A DNA stretch of 64,000 nt from Alphaproteobacteria bacterium (GTDB taxonomy: Bacteria > Pseudomonadota > Alphaproteobacteria > Rhodobacterales > Rhodobacteraceae): assembly GCA_030426685.1 (NCBI GenBank), contig JAUHYC010000006.1, positions 1 to 64,000 on the forward strand, given 5' to 3'. The first letter of the stretch is position 1. Every line of letters starts with the position of its first letter. The translations under genes and the position numbers were made by a program. Positions 28,880 to 39,755 of this stretch are shown piece after piece. The notes below the pieces were generated by a model that was given only the letters and a program-made list of their open reading frames with translations, was not told where the DNA came from and ran no database searches.

Positions 28880-29461
28880 ATGCTGCTGCTGATCGACAAC
28901 TATGACTCGTTTACCTACAACCTCGTTCACTATCTGGGTGAGCTCGGGGCCGAGATGGTCGTGCGTCGGAACGACGCGCTGGATGTGCAGGAAGCGATGG
29001 CGATGAACCCGGCCGGTATCCTGTTGAGCCCCGGCCCCTGCGACCCGGATCAGGCTGGCATCTGCCTGGCCCTGACCGAAGCCGCCGCAGAAACACAGAC
29101 GCCGCTTATGGGCGTTTGCCTGGGCCATCAGACGATCGGACAGGCGTTTGGCGGCAACGTCGTGCGCTGCCATGAAATCGTGCACGGAAAAATGGGCACG
29201 ATGAACCACACCGGCAAAGGCGTGTTCGCTGGTCTGCCTTCACCTTTTGAGGCCACGCGCTATCACTCGCTGATTGTTGATCGCGAAACTCTGCCCGAAT
29301 GTCTTGAGATCACTGCAGAGCTTGACGACGGCACGATCATGGGCCTGCAACACAAAGAGCTGCCCATTCATGGTGTTCAATTCCACCCTGAATCCATCGC
29401 GTCCGAACACGGGCACGCCCTGCTCAAGAATTTCCTGAACGAAATGAAAGTCCCCGCATGA
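28880..29461 (+). CDS. trpG: Anthranilate synthase component II (glutamine amidotransferase)
   Basis: A 193-residue class I amidotransferase that feeds ammonia to TrpE. The nucleophile cysteine is in [15 protein letters not shown] (about residue 79), and the His-Glu pair is in [10 protein letters not shown] near the C-terminus. [21 protein letters not shown] at the start is standard. The stop overlaps the trpD start by 4 bases. No PabA-specific features are evident, and the trpDC context favours TrpG, though dual use is possible. Confidence 0.95.
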   Translation: MLLLIDNYDSFTYNLVHYLGELGAEMVVRRNDALDVQEAMAMNPAGILLSPGPCDPDQAGICLALTEAAAETQTPLMGVCLGHQTIGQAFGGNVVRCHEIVHGKMGTMNHTGKGVFAGLPSPFEATRYHSLIVDRETLPECLEITAELDDGTIMGLQHKELPIHGVQFHPESIASEHGHALLKNFLNEMKVPA

Positions 29462-30477
29462 GCGAAGCTCTGAAACCACTGATCGGTGCTGCGGCCGATC
29501 GACCTCTGACCCGTGCCGAAGCCGAACAGGCTTTCAGCATCCTGTTTGAAGGTGCCGCGACGCCAAGTCAGATCGGCGGGTTGCTCATGGCAATGCGCAC
29601 CCGGGGCGAGACGGTGGACGAATATGCCGCCGCCGCCGCCGTGATGCGTGCGAAATGCAACGCAGTAAAAGCCCCCGCCGGTGCTATCGACATTGTTGGC
29701 ACGGGTGGTGACGGCAAGGGCACTCTGAACATTTCAACTGCGACTGCCTTTGTGACGGCGGGCGCCGGGGTTACGGTTGCCAAACACGGCAACCGGAACC
29801 TGAGTTCGAAATCCGGTGCAGCAGATGCGCTTGGCCAATTGGGCATCAATGTGATGGTCGGGCCGGACGTTGTTGAAAAGGCGCTGCAAGACGTCGGTAT
29901 CGGCTTCATGATGGCCCCGATGCACCATCCCGCAATTGCCCATGTCATGCCCTCCCGGCAAGAGCTGGGGACGCGCACGATCTTCAATATTCTTGGCCCG
30001 CTGACCAATCCCGCTGGGGTCAAACGACAACTGACCGGCGCGTTCAGCCGCGATCTGATCCGTCCGATGGCTGAAACACTTGGCCTGCTAGGCTCTGAAC
30101 ATGCCTGGCTGGTACACGGCTCGGATGGCATCGATGAATTGACGATCACCGGCGTAAGCTGGGTCGCGTCAGTCGAGGACGGCACGGTGAGAGAGGTCGA
30201 GCTTCACCCCGAGGATGCAGGCCTGCCAGTGCACCCGTTCGAGGATATCATCGGCGGTACGCCCGAAGAAAACGCCGTCGCGTTCCGGGCTCTGCTCGAC
30301 GGGCAGCGCTCCGCCTATCGCGATGCGGTTCTTCTGAACACTGCCGCAGCCCTTGTGGTGGCTGACACCGCTGCCGACCTGCGCGAAGGCGTTGCGATGG
30401 CCCGCGAAAGCATCGACAGCGGCAGCGCACGGGAAAAGATCAACGCTCTGGCACGCATAACACAGGAAGCCGCATGA
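29458..30477 (+). CDS. trpD: Anthranilate phosphoribosyltransferase
   Basis: A 339-residue class III phosphoribosyltransferase making phosphoribosyl-anthranilate. The PRPP loop [19 protein letters not shown] is at about residues 81-99, followed by [20 protein letters not shown] and FAPMHH-type sequence (MMAPMHHPA). [15 protein letters not shown] is also canonical. It overlaps trpG and trpC by 4 bases each, so translation is coupled. Confidence 0.95.
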   Translation: MSEALKPLIGAAADRPLTRAEAEQAFSILFEGAATPSQIGGLLMAMRTRGETVDEYAAAAAVMRAKCNAVKAPAGAIDIVGTGGDGKGTLNISTATAFVTAGAGVTVAKHGNRNLSSKSGAADALGQLGINVMVGPDVVEKALQDVGIGFMMAPMHHPAIAHVMPSRQELGTRTIFNILGPLTNPAGVKRQLTGAFSRDLIRPMAETLGLLGSEHAWLVHGSDGIDELTITGVSWVASVEDGTVREVELHPEDAGLPVHPFEDIIGGTPEENAVAFRALLDGQRSAYRDAVLLNTAAALVVADTAADLREGVAMARESIDSGSAREKINALARITQEAA

Positions 30478-31286
30478 CCGAGACCGCTCTGGAAAGGATC
30501 AAAGCCTACAAGCTGGAAGAAATCGCTTCGGACAAAGCCAGTAAATCGTTGGAATCTTTGGAGGCCGAAGCACGAAACGCGCCCGAAGTCCGCGGTTTTG
30601 CCAAAGCCCTGCAAGACGCCGCGCGTAATGGCTATGGGCTGATTGCCGAAATCAAAAGAGCCAGCCCTTCCAAAGGATTGATCCGCGCGGATTTCGACCC
30701 GCCGGCGCTTGCCAAAGCCTACGAGGAAGGCGGTGCAGCCTGCTTGTCTGTCCTGACCGACACGCCCAGCTTTCAGGGTGCTAAGGAGTATCTTCCGGCA
30801 GCCCGTGCAGCCTGTTCTCTGCCCGTCCTGCGCAAGGATTTCATGTACGACCCCTATCAGGTGGTTGAGGCCCGCGCGCTGGGTGCGGATTGCATCCTGA
30901 TCATCATGGCCTCGGTTGAGGATGCACAGGCGGCAGAACTTGAGCAGACCGCGTTCGACTGGGATATGGATGTCCTGATCGAGGTGCACGATGCCGAAGA
31001 GCTGGAGCGTGCAACGCAGCTGAATAGCCCGCTGATCGGAATAAACAATCGCAATCTCAAGACCTTCGAAACCACTCTTGATACCACACGACACCTGTCA
31101 AAGCTGGTTCCGGCGGACCGGACAATCGTGTGCGAGAGCGGTCTTAGCACTCCGGCTGATCTGGCTGATATCGCCCGTTATGGCGCGCGGAGTTTCCTGA
31201 TTGGCGAAAGCCTGATGCGGCAGGACGACGTGGCCTCTGCCACCCGAACCCTGCTGGCCAACCCGCTCATACCCGGAGTGATGTGA
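30474..31286 (+). CDS. trpC: Indole-3-glycerol phosphate synthase
   Basis: A 270-residue TIM-barrel enzyme that closes the indole ring. [17 protein letters not shown] holds the catalytic lysine and phosphate site, [14 protein letters not shown] the second lysine, [13 protein letters not shown] the asparagine, and [12 protein letters not shown] the serine of the phosphate loop. It is monofunctional, without a fused TrpF. The moaC start overlaps its stop (TGATG). Confidence 0.95.
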   Translation: MTETALERIKAYKLEEIASDKASKSLESLEAEARNAPEVRGFAKALQDAARNGYGLIAEIKRASPSKGLIRADFDPPALAKAYEEGGAACLSVLTDTPSFQGAKEYLPAARAACSLPVLRKDFMYDPYQVVEARALGADCILIIMASVEDAQAAELEQTAFDWDMDVLIEVHDAEELERATQLNSPLIGINNRNLKTFETTLDTTRHLSKLVPADRTIVCESGLSTPADLADIARYGARSFLIGESLMRQDDVASATRTLLANPLIPGVM

Positions 31287-31759
31287 TGCCGCTCACGCAT
31301 TTTGATGCTCAGGGACAGGCGCATATGGTCGATGTTTCGGACAAAGCGGTGACCGATCGTGTCGCGGTTGCGGCGGGTCACATCAAGATGGCGCAAGAAA
31401 CCTTTGATATCATTTCAGAAGGTCGTGCAAAGAAGGGTGATGTGTTGGGCGTTGCTCGGCTTGCGGGGATCATGGGTGCGAAAAAGACACCCGAATTGAT
31501 ACCGCTCTGCCATCCACTGCCCGTCACCAAAGTGGCGGTGGAAATGACGCTGGACCCTGACCTGCCCGGCGTGCAGATTGAGGCGACCGTCAAGACTTCG
31601 GGCCAGACCGGGGTGGAGATGGAGGCGCTGACCGCCGTGTCGACAGCGGCCCTGACCGTTTATGACATGACCAAGGCCGTCGATAAGGCGATGGAAATCG
31701 GCGGTATTCGCGTCCTCCTGAAAGATGGCGGTAAATCAGGTCGTTACGAGGCGTCATGA
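31286..31759 (+). CDS. moaC: Cyclic pyranopterin monophosphate synthase
   Basis: A 157-residue enzyme of molybdenum cofactor synthesis. It converts the MoaA product to cyclic pyranopterin monophosphate. [18 protein letters not shown] and [18 protein letters not shown] are the family signatures, with the catalytic lysine near KDGGKSGRY at the end. The ATG at 31286 overlaps the trpC stop; a GTG one codon earlier is also in frame. It overlaps moeA by 4 bases. Confidence 0.95.
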   Translation: MPLTHFDAQGQAHMVDVSDKAVTDRVAVAAGHIKMAQETFDIISEGRAKKGDVLGVARLAGIMGAKKTPELIPLCHPLPVTKVAVEMTLDPDLPGVQIEATVKTSGQTGVEMEALTAVSTAALTVYDMTKAVDKAMEIGGIRVLLKDGGKSGRYEAS

Positions 31760-32928
31760 TCACGGTTGAAGACGCCCGCGCCCTGCTATTTGATCTGGTC
31801 GCACCTCTACCTGCCGAAATGGTCCCGTTGATCGATGCAGCCGGACGCGTGCTGGCGCGGGATGTCACGGCTACACGCGATCAACCACCTTTTGCGGCCT
31901 CGTCGATGGATGGCTACGCCGTCAAATCAACCGAAGTCGAACTGCACGCCATGTTCAAGGTGGTGGGCGAATCCGCGGCGGGCAAACGCTTTGAAGGAAC
32001 GGTAGGCGCGGGTCAGGCCGTTCGCATATTCACAGGCGCGCCTGTGCCCGAAGGGGCCGACTTTGTTGTCATTCAAGAAGATGTCGACCGTCGTGGTGAC
32101 CTGATCACGATAACCGACGCTCCCGGAGCAAAATCCAATATACGTCCGGCAGGCGTGGATTTCACCATCAGTTCACGCATCGCTGCACCACGACGGCTCC
32201 GGCCAGAAGATGTTGCGTTGATGGCGGCCATGAATATCGCTTCGGTGCCGGTCACCCGCAAACCTGTGATCGCGCTGATTTCAACCGGCAACGAATTGGT
32301 CATGCCAGGTGACACCCCCGGTCCTGATCAAATCATCGCCTCGAATACTTTTGGCCTGAAAGCGTTGCTGGAAGAATCCGGCGCGCATGTACGCGTGCTG
32401 CCAATCGCGCAGGATATCGTGTCCTCACTGGAGACAGCTTTTGGTCTGGCGCAAGGTGCCGATCTTGTGGTCACCATCGGAGGTGCTTCGGTAGGTGATC
32501 ACGATCTGGTCGCTGAAGTCTCCCAAGCGCTGGGGATGGAACGGTCATTCTACAAAATCCGAATGCGCCCCGGGAAACCTCTCATGGCTGGGCGATTGGG
32601 GGACGCGGCGATGGTGGGACTGCCCGGCAATCCCGTTAGTGCCATGGTGTGCGGCTATCTCTTTCTAATCCCGATGGTGCGTCGCATGTTGGGGATCGAG
32701 CAGATCGTAGCTCCATTTCGACGCGCACGACTGGCGGCGCCGATTGCGGCAAACGGTCCACGCGAGCATTATATGCGTGCGATACTGGACGACGATGGCA
32801 TCCGCGCCTGTGACGATCAGGACAGCTCGCTTCTCAGTGTATTGGCACGGGCAAACGCTTTGCTGGTGCGTGAGCCACACGATCCTGCACGCCCCATCGG
32901 CAATGAGGTTGCTTACCTGCCAATCTAG
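31756..32928 (+). CDS. moeA: Molybdopterin molybdenumtransferase
   Basis: A 390-residue enzyme that inserts molybdate into adenylylated molybdopterin. [17 protein letters not shown] and [16 protein letters not shown] form the N-terminal domains, [14 protein letters not shown] the start of the MoaB-like domain, [13 protein letters not shown] its active loop, and [17 protein letters not shown] the end. It is the last gene of trpGDC-moaC-moeA. lexA follows after 70 bases with its own promoter. Confidence 0.95.
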   Translation: MITVEDARALLFDLVAPLPAEMVPLIDAAGRVLARDVTATRDQPPFAASSMDGYAVKSTEVELHAMFKVVGESAAGKRFEGTVGAGQAVRIFTGAPVPEGADFVVIQEDVDRRGDLITITDAPGAKSNIRPAGVDFTISSRIAAPRRLRPEDVALMAAMNIASVPVTRKPVIALISTGNELVMPGDTPGPDQIIASNTFGLKALLEESGAHVRVLPIAQDIVSSLETAFGLAQGADLVVTIGGASVGDHDLVAEVSQALGMERSFYKIRMRPGKPLMAGRLGDAAMVGLPGNPVSAMVCGYLFLIPMVRRMLGIEQIVAPFRRARLAAPIAANGPREHYMRAILDDDGIRACDDQDSSLLSVLARANALLVREPHDPARPIGNEVAYLPI

Positions 32929-32936
32929 CAAATCCG

Positions 32937-32965
32937 TTGACACAAAACGTGAACATGCGTAGAAC
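32937..32965 (+). promoter_or_regulatory. lexA promoter with embedded LexA operator
   Basis: A -35 box TTGACA (32937-32942), a 17-base spacer and the -10-like TAGAAC (32960-32965) form a good sigma-70 promoter. Within it, GAAC (32951-32954), seven bases, and GAAC (32962-32965) form the direct repeat GAAC-N7-GAAC, the known alphaproteobacterial LexA operator. The second half overlaps the -10 box, so bound LexA would block its own transcription. Confidence 0.85.
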
Positions 32966-32998
32966 AAAAGAAAACGCATGAGCGACGAGGTGCGAGCG

Positions 32999-33697
32999 AT
33001 GCTGACCAAGAAGCAATTGGATTTGTTGGAATTCATCCACAAACGCGTTCAGGCGGACGGAGTTCCGCCCAGTTTCGACGAAATGAAGGCAGCGCTGGAT
33101 CTTCGGTCGAAATCCGGCATTCATCGCCTGATCACAGCGTTGGAAGAGCGCGGCTTTATCCGTCGCCTCGCCCATCGGGCGCGCGCGATTGAAATCGTGA
33201 AGCTGCCCGAAAGCCTTGGGGGTGAACCGACCGCTGCCTTTAAACCACGTGTGATTGAAGGCGACCGCCCCGAAGGTCCGCGCCCGGCCAATTTCGAACC
33301 AGTAACCGTGGATGCGATGGAATTGCCGGTCATGGGCCGAATCGCCGCCGGTGTGCCGATCGAGGCGATCAGCCATGTTTCCCACCGCGTTGCCGTGCCG
33401 GGAACGATGGTCTCGGGCAAGGGTGAACACTATGCGCTTGAGGTACGCGGTGACTCGATGATCGACGCTGGCATCAATGACGGCGACGTTGTGGTGATCC
33501 GCGAAACTTCGGCGGCGGACAACGGGGATATCGTCGTTGCGCTGGTTGAAGATCAGGAAGCAACGCTTAAACGGTTCTTCCGCCGCGGTCAGGCCATTGC
33601 GCTTGAGGCCGCAAACCCCGCCTATGAGACGCGGGTGCTGCCCGAGGATAAAGTGAAGGTGCAAGGCCGCCTTGTTGGGCTGATCCGCAGCTACTGA
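32999..33697 (+). CDS. lexA: LexA repressor (SOS response)
   Basis: A 232-residue repressor and self-cleaving protease. The N-terminal winged helix starts [18 protein letters not shown], with the recognition helix near [20 protein letters not shown]. The Ala-Gly cleavage site is in [12 protein letters not shown] (about residues 113-124), the catalytic serine in [13 protein letters not shown] and the lysine in ATLKRFFRR. The ATG at 32999 has GAGG at 8 bases and gives the canonical start; an ATG at 32978 has a poor ribosome site. The longer middle linker is typical of Alphaproteobacteria. The end overlaps comEC by 7 bases, convergently. Confidence 0.95.
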   Translation: MLTKKQLDLLEFIHKRVQADGVPPSFDEMKAALDLRSKSGIHRLITALEERGFIRRLAHRARAIEIVKLPESLGGEPTAAFKPRVIEGDRPEGPRPANFEPVTVDAMELPVMGRIAAGVPIEAISHVSHRVAVPGTMVSGKGEHYALEVRGDSMIDAGINDGDVVVIRETSAADNGDIVVALVEDQEATLKRFFRRGQAIALEAANPAYETRVLPEDKVKVQGRLVGLIRSY

Positions 33698-35718
33698 CGT
33701 GGTTTGGGCGACCAGAGCCGGTTGCCCGACATCTCGGCGCTTGTGAGCAGCCTCCCCTTGGAAAACGCCAGACTGCCGGTCGTCTGCAATCGACCGGGGT
33801 CGTAGACACCGCAATCTCCGCTCAAATTCAAAGCAACAGGGGAAATGACAATCTGGCCTTGTTTGCACTCGGCAAAAGCTGTGGCGGCCCGTTTTCCAGT
33901 TAGATGTACCAATTCCTTATCGCCAAGCAGGTAGCGCTGGATCCCAGGCGACGCATCGGGCCAGCGGCGCGCCGCCATAGTTTGATCAGCAGAATCGCCA
34001 TCGTTCTCCAACCACACCGAAGCAACAAAGCCACTGCCCTTTTCCTTGCTTAATGCTCGCCCCCACTCAGTCATCACACCGACAAGGCCACCCGATTCTG
34101 CGATCAGCGCCTCAGGCCGGTGCCCCTGCCCCCACATCGCCATCGCAAAACAGGCCGGAATAACGCCCAGCCATCGCGCGCGCCCTTGCCAGAGGATGAG
34201 CCACAGCAATGCTGCGGCCAGAACCGGCAGTGTAAAATCCGGAGGACTGACGACATAACCCTGCGCCCCGTCAAGGCCCGATATCCACCGCGCAACAGTC
34301 AGTATCCATTGAAGCCCCAGGCCCATAATCTGAAGCGGTAGGCCATCGAACCCAAAGGGAGCCAGCAAAGCCGCCACAACCGCAGCCGGTACAACGATGA
34401 TGCCCATGACCGGCACGGAGAGCAGGTTTGCCAACAGACCATAATGCGACATCGTATTGAAATGCGCCGCTCCGATCGGGGCGGTGGCCAACCCTGCAAC
34501 GCCGGACGAGATCAACAAAGCCCAGAGCGGTCCCAGCCATCTTGGACCCGGTAGAGAACCATAGTCGCGCAATGCCCCGAACACCGCCACCAGCGCTGTT
34601 GTTGCCGCGAACGACATCTGAAACCCGGGGCTCAACAGCGTTTCCGGACGTAGAATCAGGACAATCAATGCAGCAACCGCCACCGCGCGTAGTGAAATCG
34701 CTCGGCGGTCCAAAAGGACTGCGCCAAACATCACGCAGACCATGACGAAGGCACGTTCTGTTGCGACATTCCCGCCGGACAGGAAGAGGTAGATTGTTGC
34801 GGCGAACAACGCACAAACCGCTGCCAGCTTGCGAACTGGCAGCCGTAAGGCCAATGCTGGCAGGGCCGTGAAACCGATCCGGCAAGTGACAAAGACGAAG
34901 CCGGTCAGCAATCCCATATGCAGGCCGGAAATCGCCAGCAAATGTGCCAGATTCGAGGCCCTGAGCTGGTCAAGCGCTGCCTGTGCCATGCCGCTGCGAT
35001 CCCCGGTGGTAACGGCGGCGGCAAACCCACCCACTTCTCCGGGCAGAACAGCGCGCACGTGGTCTGAGATCGTCATGCGCCAAGCCGCTACCTGCACGCC
35101 CTCAACCCCCATCTCTGCGGGAGCAACAGCCAGAACCGGGACGCGTGTATACCCGACGGCACCGAGTTTCTGGAACCACGCATGGCGGCGGAAATCAAAG
35201 CCAGCAGGCTCAACTGGTCCCTGGGGTGGTGAAAGGTGGGCCGTCGTCATCACCCTCTGTCCCGGTTCGAGATGCGCCGGGTCGCCATGCAAAGATAGCC
35301 GGATGCGCTGAGGCCTGCGATCCACAGGCACATCCCCGATGCGTACCTGATCCAGAGTGATCCTCAGCGCATCCGACGCAGAGCGGTCAAGCGCCACGAC
35401 CCTCCCCTCGACCGGGCCGTAATAGCGCCATTGCAGAACCGGCCCTGCAACCACATGCGCCCGCGCGCCGGCAAGCAGAAAACCAACCGCGACAAGCGCG
35501 GTGCCAGCTGCCAGCGGTGCCCAGGCCGCGTTCAGACGCCAACCGACGAACACGCAAGCCAACGCCAGCGCAATCATCCCGCCATAAAACACAGCCCCGG
35601 GTTCGAACCGAAGCCCGAAATAACCTCCGATTCCAACGGCCAGACAAACCGGAGCCCATGGAAACAAGTACCCGCGCTGGGTCAGTAATGCGGCCTCGGC
35701 CTGTGCCAGTACACGCAT
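33691..35718 (-). CDS. comEC: ComEC/Rec2 family competence protein
   Basis: A 675-residue polytopic membrane protein related to the DNA-uptake channel ComEC. An N-terminal DUF4131-type region with several membrane segments (about 1-200) precedes the Competence domain with [18 protein letters not shown] (about 260-277) and many further helices. The C-terminal part (from about 540) is shorter than a full metallo-beta-lactamase domain, and I see no HxHxDH motif, so nuclease activity is doubtful. The ATG at 35718 is chosen ([12 protein letters not shown]). Divergent from gltX with 78 bases between. Confidence 0.85.
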   Translation of the reverse strand: MRVLAQAEAALLTQRGYLFPWAPVCLAVGIGGYFGLRFEPGAVFYGGMIALALACVFVGWRLNAAWAPLAAGTALVAVGFLLAGARAHVVAGPVLQWRYYGPVEGRVVALDRSASDALRITLDQVRIGDVPVDRRPQRIRLSLHGDPAHLEPGQRVMTTAHLSPPQGPVEPAGFDFRRHAWFQKLGAVGYTRVPVLAVAPAEMGVEGVQVAAWRMTISDHVRAVLPGEVGGFAAAVTTGDRSGMAQAALDQLRASNLAHLLAISGLHMGLLTGFVFVTCRIGFTALPALALRLPVRKLAAVCALFAATIYLFLSGGNVATERAFVMVCVMFGAVLLDRRAISLRAVAVAALIVLILRPETLLSPGFQMSFAATTALVAVFGALRDYGSLPGPRWLGPLWALLISSGVAGLATAPIGAAHFNTMSHYGLLANLLSVPVMGIIVVPAAVVAALLAPFGFDGLPLQIMGLGLQWILTVARWISGLDGAQGYVVSPPDFTLPVLAAALLWLILWQGRARWLGVIPACFAMAMWGQGHRPEALIAESGGLVGVMTEWGRALSKEKGSGFVASVWLENDGDSADQTMAARRWPDASPGIQRYLLGDKELVHLTGKRAATAFAECKQGQIVISPVALNLSGDCGVYDPGRLQTTGSLAFSKGRLLTSAEMSGNRLWSPKPRQ

Positions 35719-35796
35719 GGTTGCCCCCGTGCTTCGGGCTGGGTAGATAGTCGCCAATCTATGCCCGCCACGGTTACCAAAAGGTTAATCCATACA

Positions 35797-37197
35797 ATGT
35801 CCGATCAGGTCGTCACCCGTTTTGCCCCTTCTCCCACCGGATTTCTGCATATCGGTGGCGCGCGCACCGCGTTGTTCAACTGGCTGTATGCGAGAGGCCG
35901 TGGCGGTAAATTCCTGCTGCGGATCGAAGATACCGACCGTGAGCGCTCGACCCCAGAAGCGACGGCAGCGATTCTCCAGGGGATGGAGTGGCTGGGCCTG
36001 GATTACGATGGCGATGTCATCAGCCAGTTCGAAGGCGCCACGCGCCATGCCGAGGTGGCGCATCAGTTGCTGGCAAAAGGCAAAGCATACAAGTGCTTCT
36101 CGACCCAGGAAGAAATCGCCGCTTTTCGCGAACAAGCCCGGGCTGAGGGGAAATCGACCCTGTTCCGCAGCCCGTGGCGCGATACAAATCCGGCCTCACA
36201 CCCGGATGCCCCCTTTGTGATCCGGATCAAGGCCCCACAGGGCGGTGCCACGGTGATCCGTGATCAGGTGCAGGGCGATGTGACCATCCGCAATGATCAG
36301 CTGGATGACATGATCCTGCTGCGTTCGGACGGGAGCCCAGTTTATATGCTGGCAGTGGTTGTTGACGATCACGATATGGGCGTAACCCATGTGATCCGGG
36401 GCGACGATCACCTCAACAATGCCGCGCGTCAAATGATGATCTACGAGGCAATGGGTTGGGACGTTCCTGTCTGGGCACATATCCCCTTGATCCACGGACC
36501 CGACGGCAAGAAGCTGTCCAAGCGTCACGGGGCACTGGGCGCGCAGGAATATCAGGCGATGGGCTATCCCGCCGCTGGAATGCGCAACTATCTGACCCGC
36601 CTGGGCTGGAGCCATGGGGACGATGAGTTCTTTACCGACGCGCAGGCAAAGGACTGGTTCGATCTGGATGGCATTGGTAAAAGTCCTGCGCGGTTCGATC
36701 TGAAGAAGCTTGAAAGCCTCTGCGGGCAGCACATCGCTGCGTCAGAGGATGCTGCATTGCGGCAAGAAATAGTCGCATATCTTGCCGCAGCCAATCTGCC
36801 CGCTCTCACCGAGACACAATCCAGTGATCTTGAACGTGCGATGTATTGCCTCAAGGATCGAGCACGGACGTTCCCGGAACTGCTTGAAAAGGCTCATTTT
36901 GCACTAACTTCACGACCGATCTCACTTGATGAAAAGGCGGCGAAGGCGCTGTCATCGGTATCCGATGGTATACTGGATGAATTGACGCCGCAGCTGCAAA
37001 ATGCTAGCTGGTCTCGGAACGAACTGGAGGAGGCCCTGAATTCCTTCGCAGAAGCGAAAGGGACAAAGTTCGGCAAACTCGCTGGCCCACTTCGGGCAGT
37101 ATTGGCGGGTCGTGCGGTCACACCTTCGGTTTTTGACATGATGCTTGTGCTGGGGCGGGAGGAAACCCTGGCGCGGCTTTCTGATGCAGCGACTTAA
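35797..37197 (+). CDS. gltX: Glutamate-tRNA ligase
   Basis: A 466-residue class I synthetase charging tRNA-Glu (and possibly tRNA-Gln). The HIGH signature is [19 protein letters not shown] at the N-terminus and the KMSKS variant is [12 protein letters not shown] (about residue 240). [15 protein letters not shown] is also typical. Many alphaproteobacteria have two GltX paralogues; whether this is the discriminating one cannot be told. The ribosome site is weak. Divergent from comEC. Confidence 0.95.
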   Translation: MSDQVVTRFAPSPTGFLHIGGARTALFNWLYARGRGGKFLLRIEDTDRERSTPEATAAILQGMEWLGLDYDGDVISQFEGATRHAEVAHQLLAKGKAYKCFSTQEEIAAFREQARAEGKSTLFRSPWRDTNPASHPDAPFVIRIKAPQGGATVIRDQVQGDVTIRNDQLDDMILLRSDGSPVYMLAVVVDDHDMGVTHVIRGDDHLNNAARQMMIYEAMGWDVPVWAHIPLIHGPDGKKLSKRHGALGAQEYQAMGYPAAGMRNYLTRLGWSHGDDEFFTDAQAKDWFDLDGIGKSPARFDLKKLESLCGQHIAASEDAALRQEIVAYLAAANLPALTETQSSDLERAMYCLKDRARTFPELLEKAHFALTSRPISLDEKAAKALSSVSDGILDELTPQLQNASWSRNELEEALNSFAEAKGTKFGKLAGPLRAVLAGRAVTPSVFDMMLVLGREETLARLSDAAT

Positions 37198-37242
37198 ACC
37201 CAACCTTCATATTAGGGTAACGCTGCTCCGCTAACACCCGGA

Positions 37243-37260
37243 CTGCGCGCTCACGCGCAG
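37243..37260 (+). other. Hairpin in the gltX-gltA gap
   Basis: An inverted repeat CTGCGCG-CTCA-CGCGCAG of seven base pairs lies 45 bases after gltX and 60 before gltA. There is no T-run after it, so it is not a classical terminator. It may be a leader structure of gltA or a Rho-assisted stop for gltX. Confidence 0.45.
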
Positions 37261-37319
37261 CCGTTGCCCGCAAGGTCGGACAGCGATCTGACATGCGCAT
37301 GAATGAGGAAGGGACAAAA

Positions 37320-38615
37320 ATGACCGATAGCCAAAAAACAGCGACCCTGACTGTCCACGGCAACACATACGAGCTGCCGATCCACTCACCCACCGCTGGC
37401 CCTGACGTCATCGACATCCGCAAGCTCTATAGCGAAGCCGATGTGTTCACCTATGACCCCGGCTTTACGTCGACGGCGAGTTGCGACAGCACCATCACCT
37501 ATATTGATGGCGAAAAAGGCGAACTGCTCCACCGCGGTTATCCGATTGATCAGCTGGCGGAAAAATCCCATTTCCTCGAAGTCTGCTATCTGCTGCTGTA
37601 CGGAGAGCTTCCACAAGCCAAAGATTTGGAGCATTTCGAAACCACGATCACCCGCCACACTATGCTGCACGAGCAGATGCAGTATTTCTATCGCGGCTTC
37701 CGCCGCGATGCGCACCCGATGGCAATCATGGTCGGTGTCGTGGGCGCGATGTCCGCGTTCTATCACGACTCGACGGATATTTCCGACCCGCGCCAGCGCG
37801 AGATCGCCTCGCATCGGCTGATTGCCAAGATGCCTACGATTGCGGCCTGGGCGTACAAGTATCATACTGGCCAGCCTTTCGTATATCCGCGCAATGATCT
37901 GGACTATGCCTCAAACTTCCTGCGCATGTGTTTCAGCGTTCCTGCCGAAGATTACGAAGTCAATCCGATCCTCAGCCGTGCGATGGACCGCATCTTTACC
38001 CTGCACGCGGATCACGAGCAGAACGCATCAACCTCGACAGTACGTCTGGCCTCGTCCTCGGGCGCAAATCCGTTCGCCTGTATCGCTGCCGGTATTGCCT
38101 GTCTGTGGGGTCCGGCCCATGGTGGCGCGAACCAGGCGTGCCTGGAAATGCTCGAAGAAATCGGTTCCGTGGATCGCATTCCCGAATACATCGCACGCGC
38201 CAAGGACAAGAGCGATCCGTTCCGCCTGATGGGCTTTGGTCACCGCGTTTACAAAAACTTCGACCCGCGCGCCAAAGTGATGAAACAATCGGCGGATGAA
38301 GTGCTTGATCTTCTAGGGATCGAGAACAATCCCAAGCTGCAGGTTGCCAAGGCGCTGGAAAAGCAGGCCCTGGAGGATCCGTATTTCTCCGAGAAAAAGC
38401 TGTTCCCGAATGTGGACTTCTATTCCGGTATCATCCTCGAGGCGATGGGCTTCCCGACCTCGATGTTTACCCCGATCTTTGCACTGTCGCGCACCGTTGG
38501 CTGGGTCAGCCAGTGGAAAGAGATGATCGCAGATCCTCAGAACAAGATCGGTCGCCCGCGCCAGTTGTATCTGGGCGAGACGACTCGGGACTACGTGGAT
38601 ATCGAAAACCGCTAA
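37320..38615 (+). CDS. gltA: Citrate synthase
   Basis: A 431-residue type II (hexameric, NADH-sensitive-type) citrate synthase for entry to the TCA cycle. The catalytic histidines are in [14 protein letters not shown] and [15 protein letters not shown], and the aspartate in [10 protein letters not shown]. The N-terminal domain with [22 protein letters not shown] is typical of the Gram-negative long form. GAGGAAGGGA precedes the ATG at 37320. A strong terminator follows the gene. Confidence 0.96.
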   Translation: MTDSQKTATLTVHGNTYELPIHSPTAGPDVIDIRKLYSEADVFTYDPGFTSTASCDSTITYIDGEKGELLHRGYPIDQLAEKSHFLEVCYLLLYGELPQAKDLEHFETTITRHTMLHEQMQYFYRGFRRDAHPMAIMVGVVGAMSAFYHDSTDISDPRQREIASHRLIAKMPTIAAWAYKYHTGQPFVYPRNDLDYASNFLRMCFSVPAEDYEVNPILSRAMDRIFTLHADHEQNASTSTVRLASSSGANPFACIAAGIACLWGPAHGGANQACLEMLEEIGSVDRIPEYIARAKDKSDPFRLMGFGHRVYKNFDPRAKVMKQSADEVLDLLGIENNPKLQVAKALEKQALEDPYFSEKKLFPNVDFYSGIILEAMGFPTSMFTPIFALSRTVGWVSQWKEMIADPQNKIGRPRQLYLGETTRDYVDIENR

Positions 38616-38649
38616 ATCAGCATCACCGGCACGAAACAAGAAACATACA

Positions 38650-38680
38650 GGGGCTCCGGCAATCCGGGGCCCCTCTTTTG
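38650..38680 (+). terminator. Rho-independent terminator of gltA
   Basis: The stem GGGGC-TCCGG pairs with CCGGG-GCCCC around a CAAT loop, followed by CTCTTTTG. It lies 35 bases after the gltA stop. Confidence 0.88.
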
Positions 38681-38804
38681 TATATGTGAGTGTTACCCAA
38701 ATGCTCCCATGTGCGTAAATCCAGAGCTCACAATCCGGCTGATCTTTGCGTCGATTGCGGTACCGCCTAGTGTTCCCGACAAATTTTACCATAGCACCGG
38801 AACC

Positions 38805-39746
38805 ATGCGCGCCAGTTTTGTTTGTCTCGCCCTCCTATTCAGCAACCCAGCCACCGCGCAAACGCCGTTGGAGAACGCCTTCAAAGAAGCTCAGCGTAAG
38901 TATGCAGCGGGTTCGCTCGCCGTTCTGGGGCTGACAGGCATCCCTGATGACTCGGCAAGTGCGATTTCGTTGCAATCCGACACCGGAAACCGGGACTATG
39001 ACTTCAAATCGGCGCAATTGGGAGGTGGGTTCCGCCTGAGCGAAGATGTCCCCCTCTATCTCGAAGGGTATATCGGCTACGCAAGATATGACCCGGCCTT
39101 TACATTCAGCGGTTCGGATCAGACAACAAAATTGCCGTTGAAATGGACCAGTGTCGCCGTGACCGGAGGCATTGGCTATCAGTTCGATCTGGGCGAGCGT
39201 TGGAAAGTCACGCCGATGGCGCATATTTCTGTCGGGCGCACGCAGTCCGATGCCTCAGTCGCCACGCAGGTGGTCGCCAACAGGCTGGGCATAGATCGCG
39301 ATTTCGTCGAAAGCGGCGGGCTCTGGGCCGGTGGTGCGGGGGGCTCGCTAACGTTGGACTATGATGTGCCGCTCGAAAACGAGCGCGAATTCGAGGCCAG
39401 CTTGCGCTACACGCATCTCGAGTATTGGCCGATTGGAGATGATGAGGACCTGTTGGTTCAATCCACCGCAGCCAACGCGGTTCTGTGGACGCGGTATCGG
39501 TTTCCAACCGGCAGGCGGATGTTCGGGCGGCCTGTCCGCTGGGTTGGTGATCTGTCAGTATCTTATCTGATCGGAGATCAATCGGTCGTGCTGGGCACGG
39601 ATTGGCTGGCACGCGTAGGCGGTGGGATTGAGGTGGATCTGTCTGACACCTGGGTCCCCTGGGTCACCACCACTCGATTTATGGTCAGATATTATGGCAG
39701 CGATACGGTGAATGGATACACCATCGGGCTGGGGATCAGTTTCTAA
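38805..39746 (+). CDS. Outer-membrane beta-barrel protein of unknown function
   Basis: A 313-residue exported protein. A signal peptide (MRASFVCLALLFSNPATAQ) precedes a short helical stretch. Repeated amphipathic strands follow (GGGFRLSEDVPLYLEGYIGYARY, SVAVTGGIGYQFDLGERWKV, GGSLTLDYDVPLENEREFEASLRYTHLEY in shorter pieces). It ends in GLGISF with a terminal phenylalanine, the outer-membrane insertion signal. It is likely a 10-12 strand barrel. No substrate or partner can be inferred. The ATG at 38805 is chosen because the signal peptide starts there. Confidence 0.75.
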   Translation: MRASFVCLALLFSNPATAQTPLENAFKEAQRKYAAGSLAVLGLTGIPDDSASAISLQSDTGNRDYDFKSAQLGGGFRLSEDVPLYLEGYIGYARYDPAFTFSGSDQTTKLPLKWTSVAVTGGIGYQFDLGERWKVTPMAHISVGRTQSDASVATQVVANRLGIDRDFVESGGLWAGGAGGSLTLDYDVPLENEREFEASLRYTHLEYWPIGDDEDLLVQSTAANAVLWTRYRFPTGRRMFGRPVRWVGDLSVSYLIGDQSVVLGTDWLARVGGGIEVDLSDTWVPWVTTTRFMVRYYGSDTVNGYTIGLGISF

Positions 39747-39755
39747 ACGTTCGCT

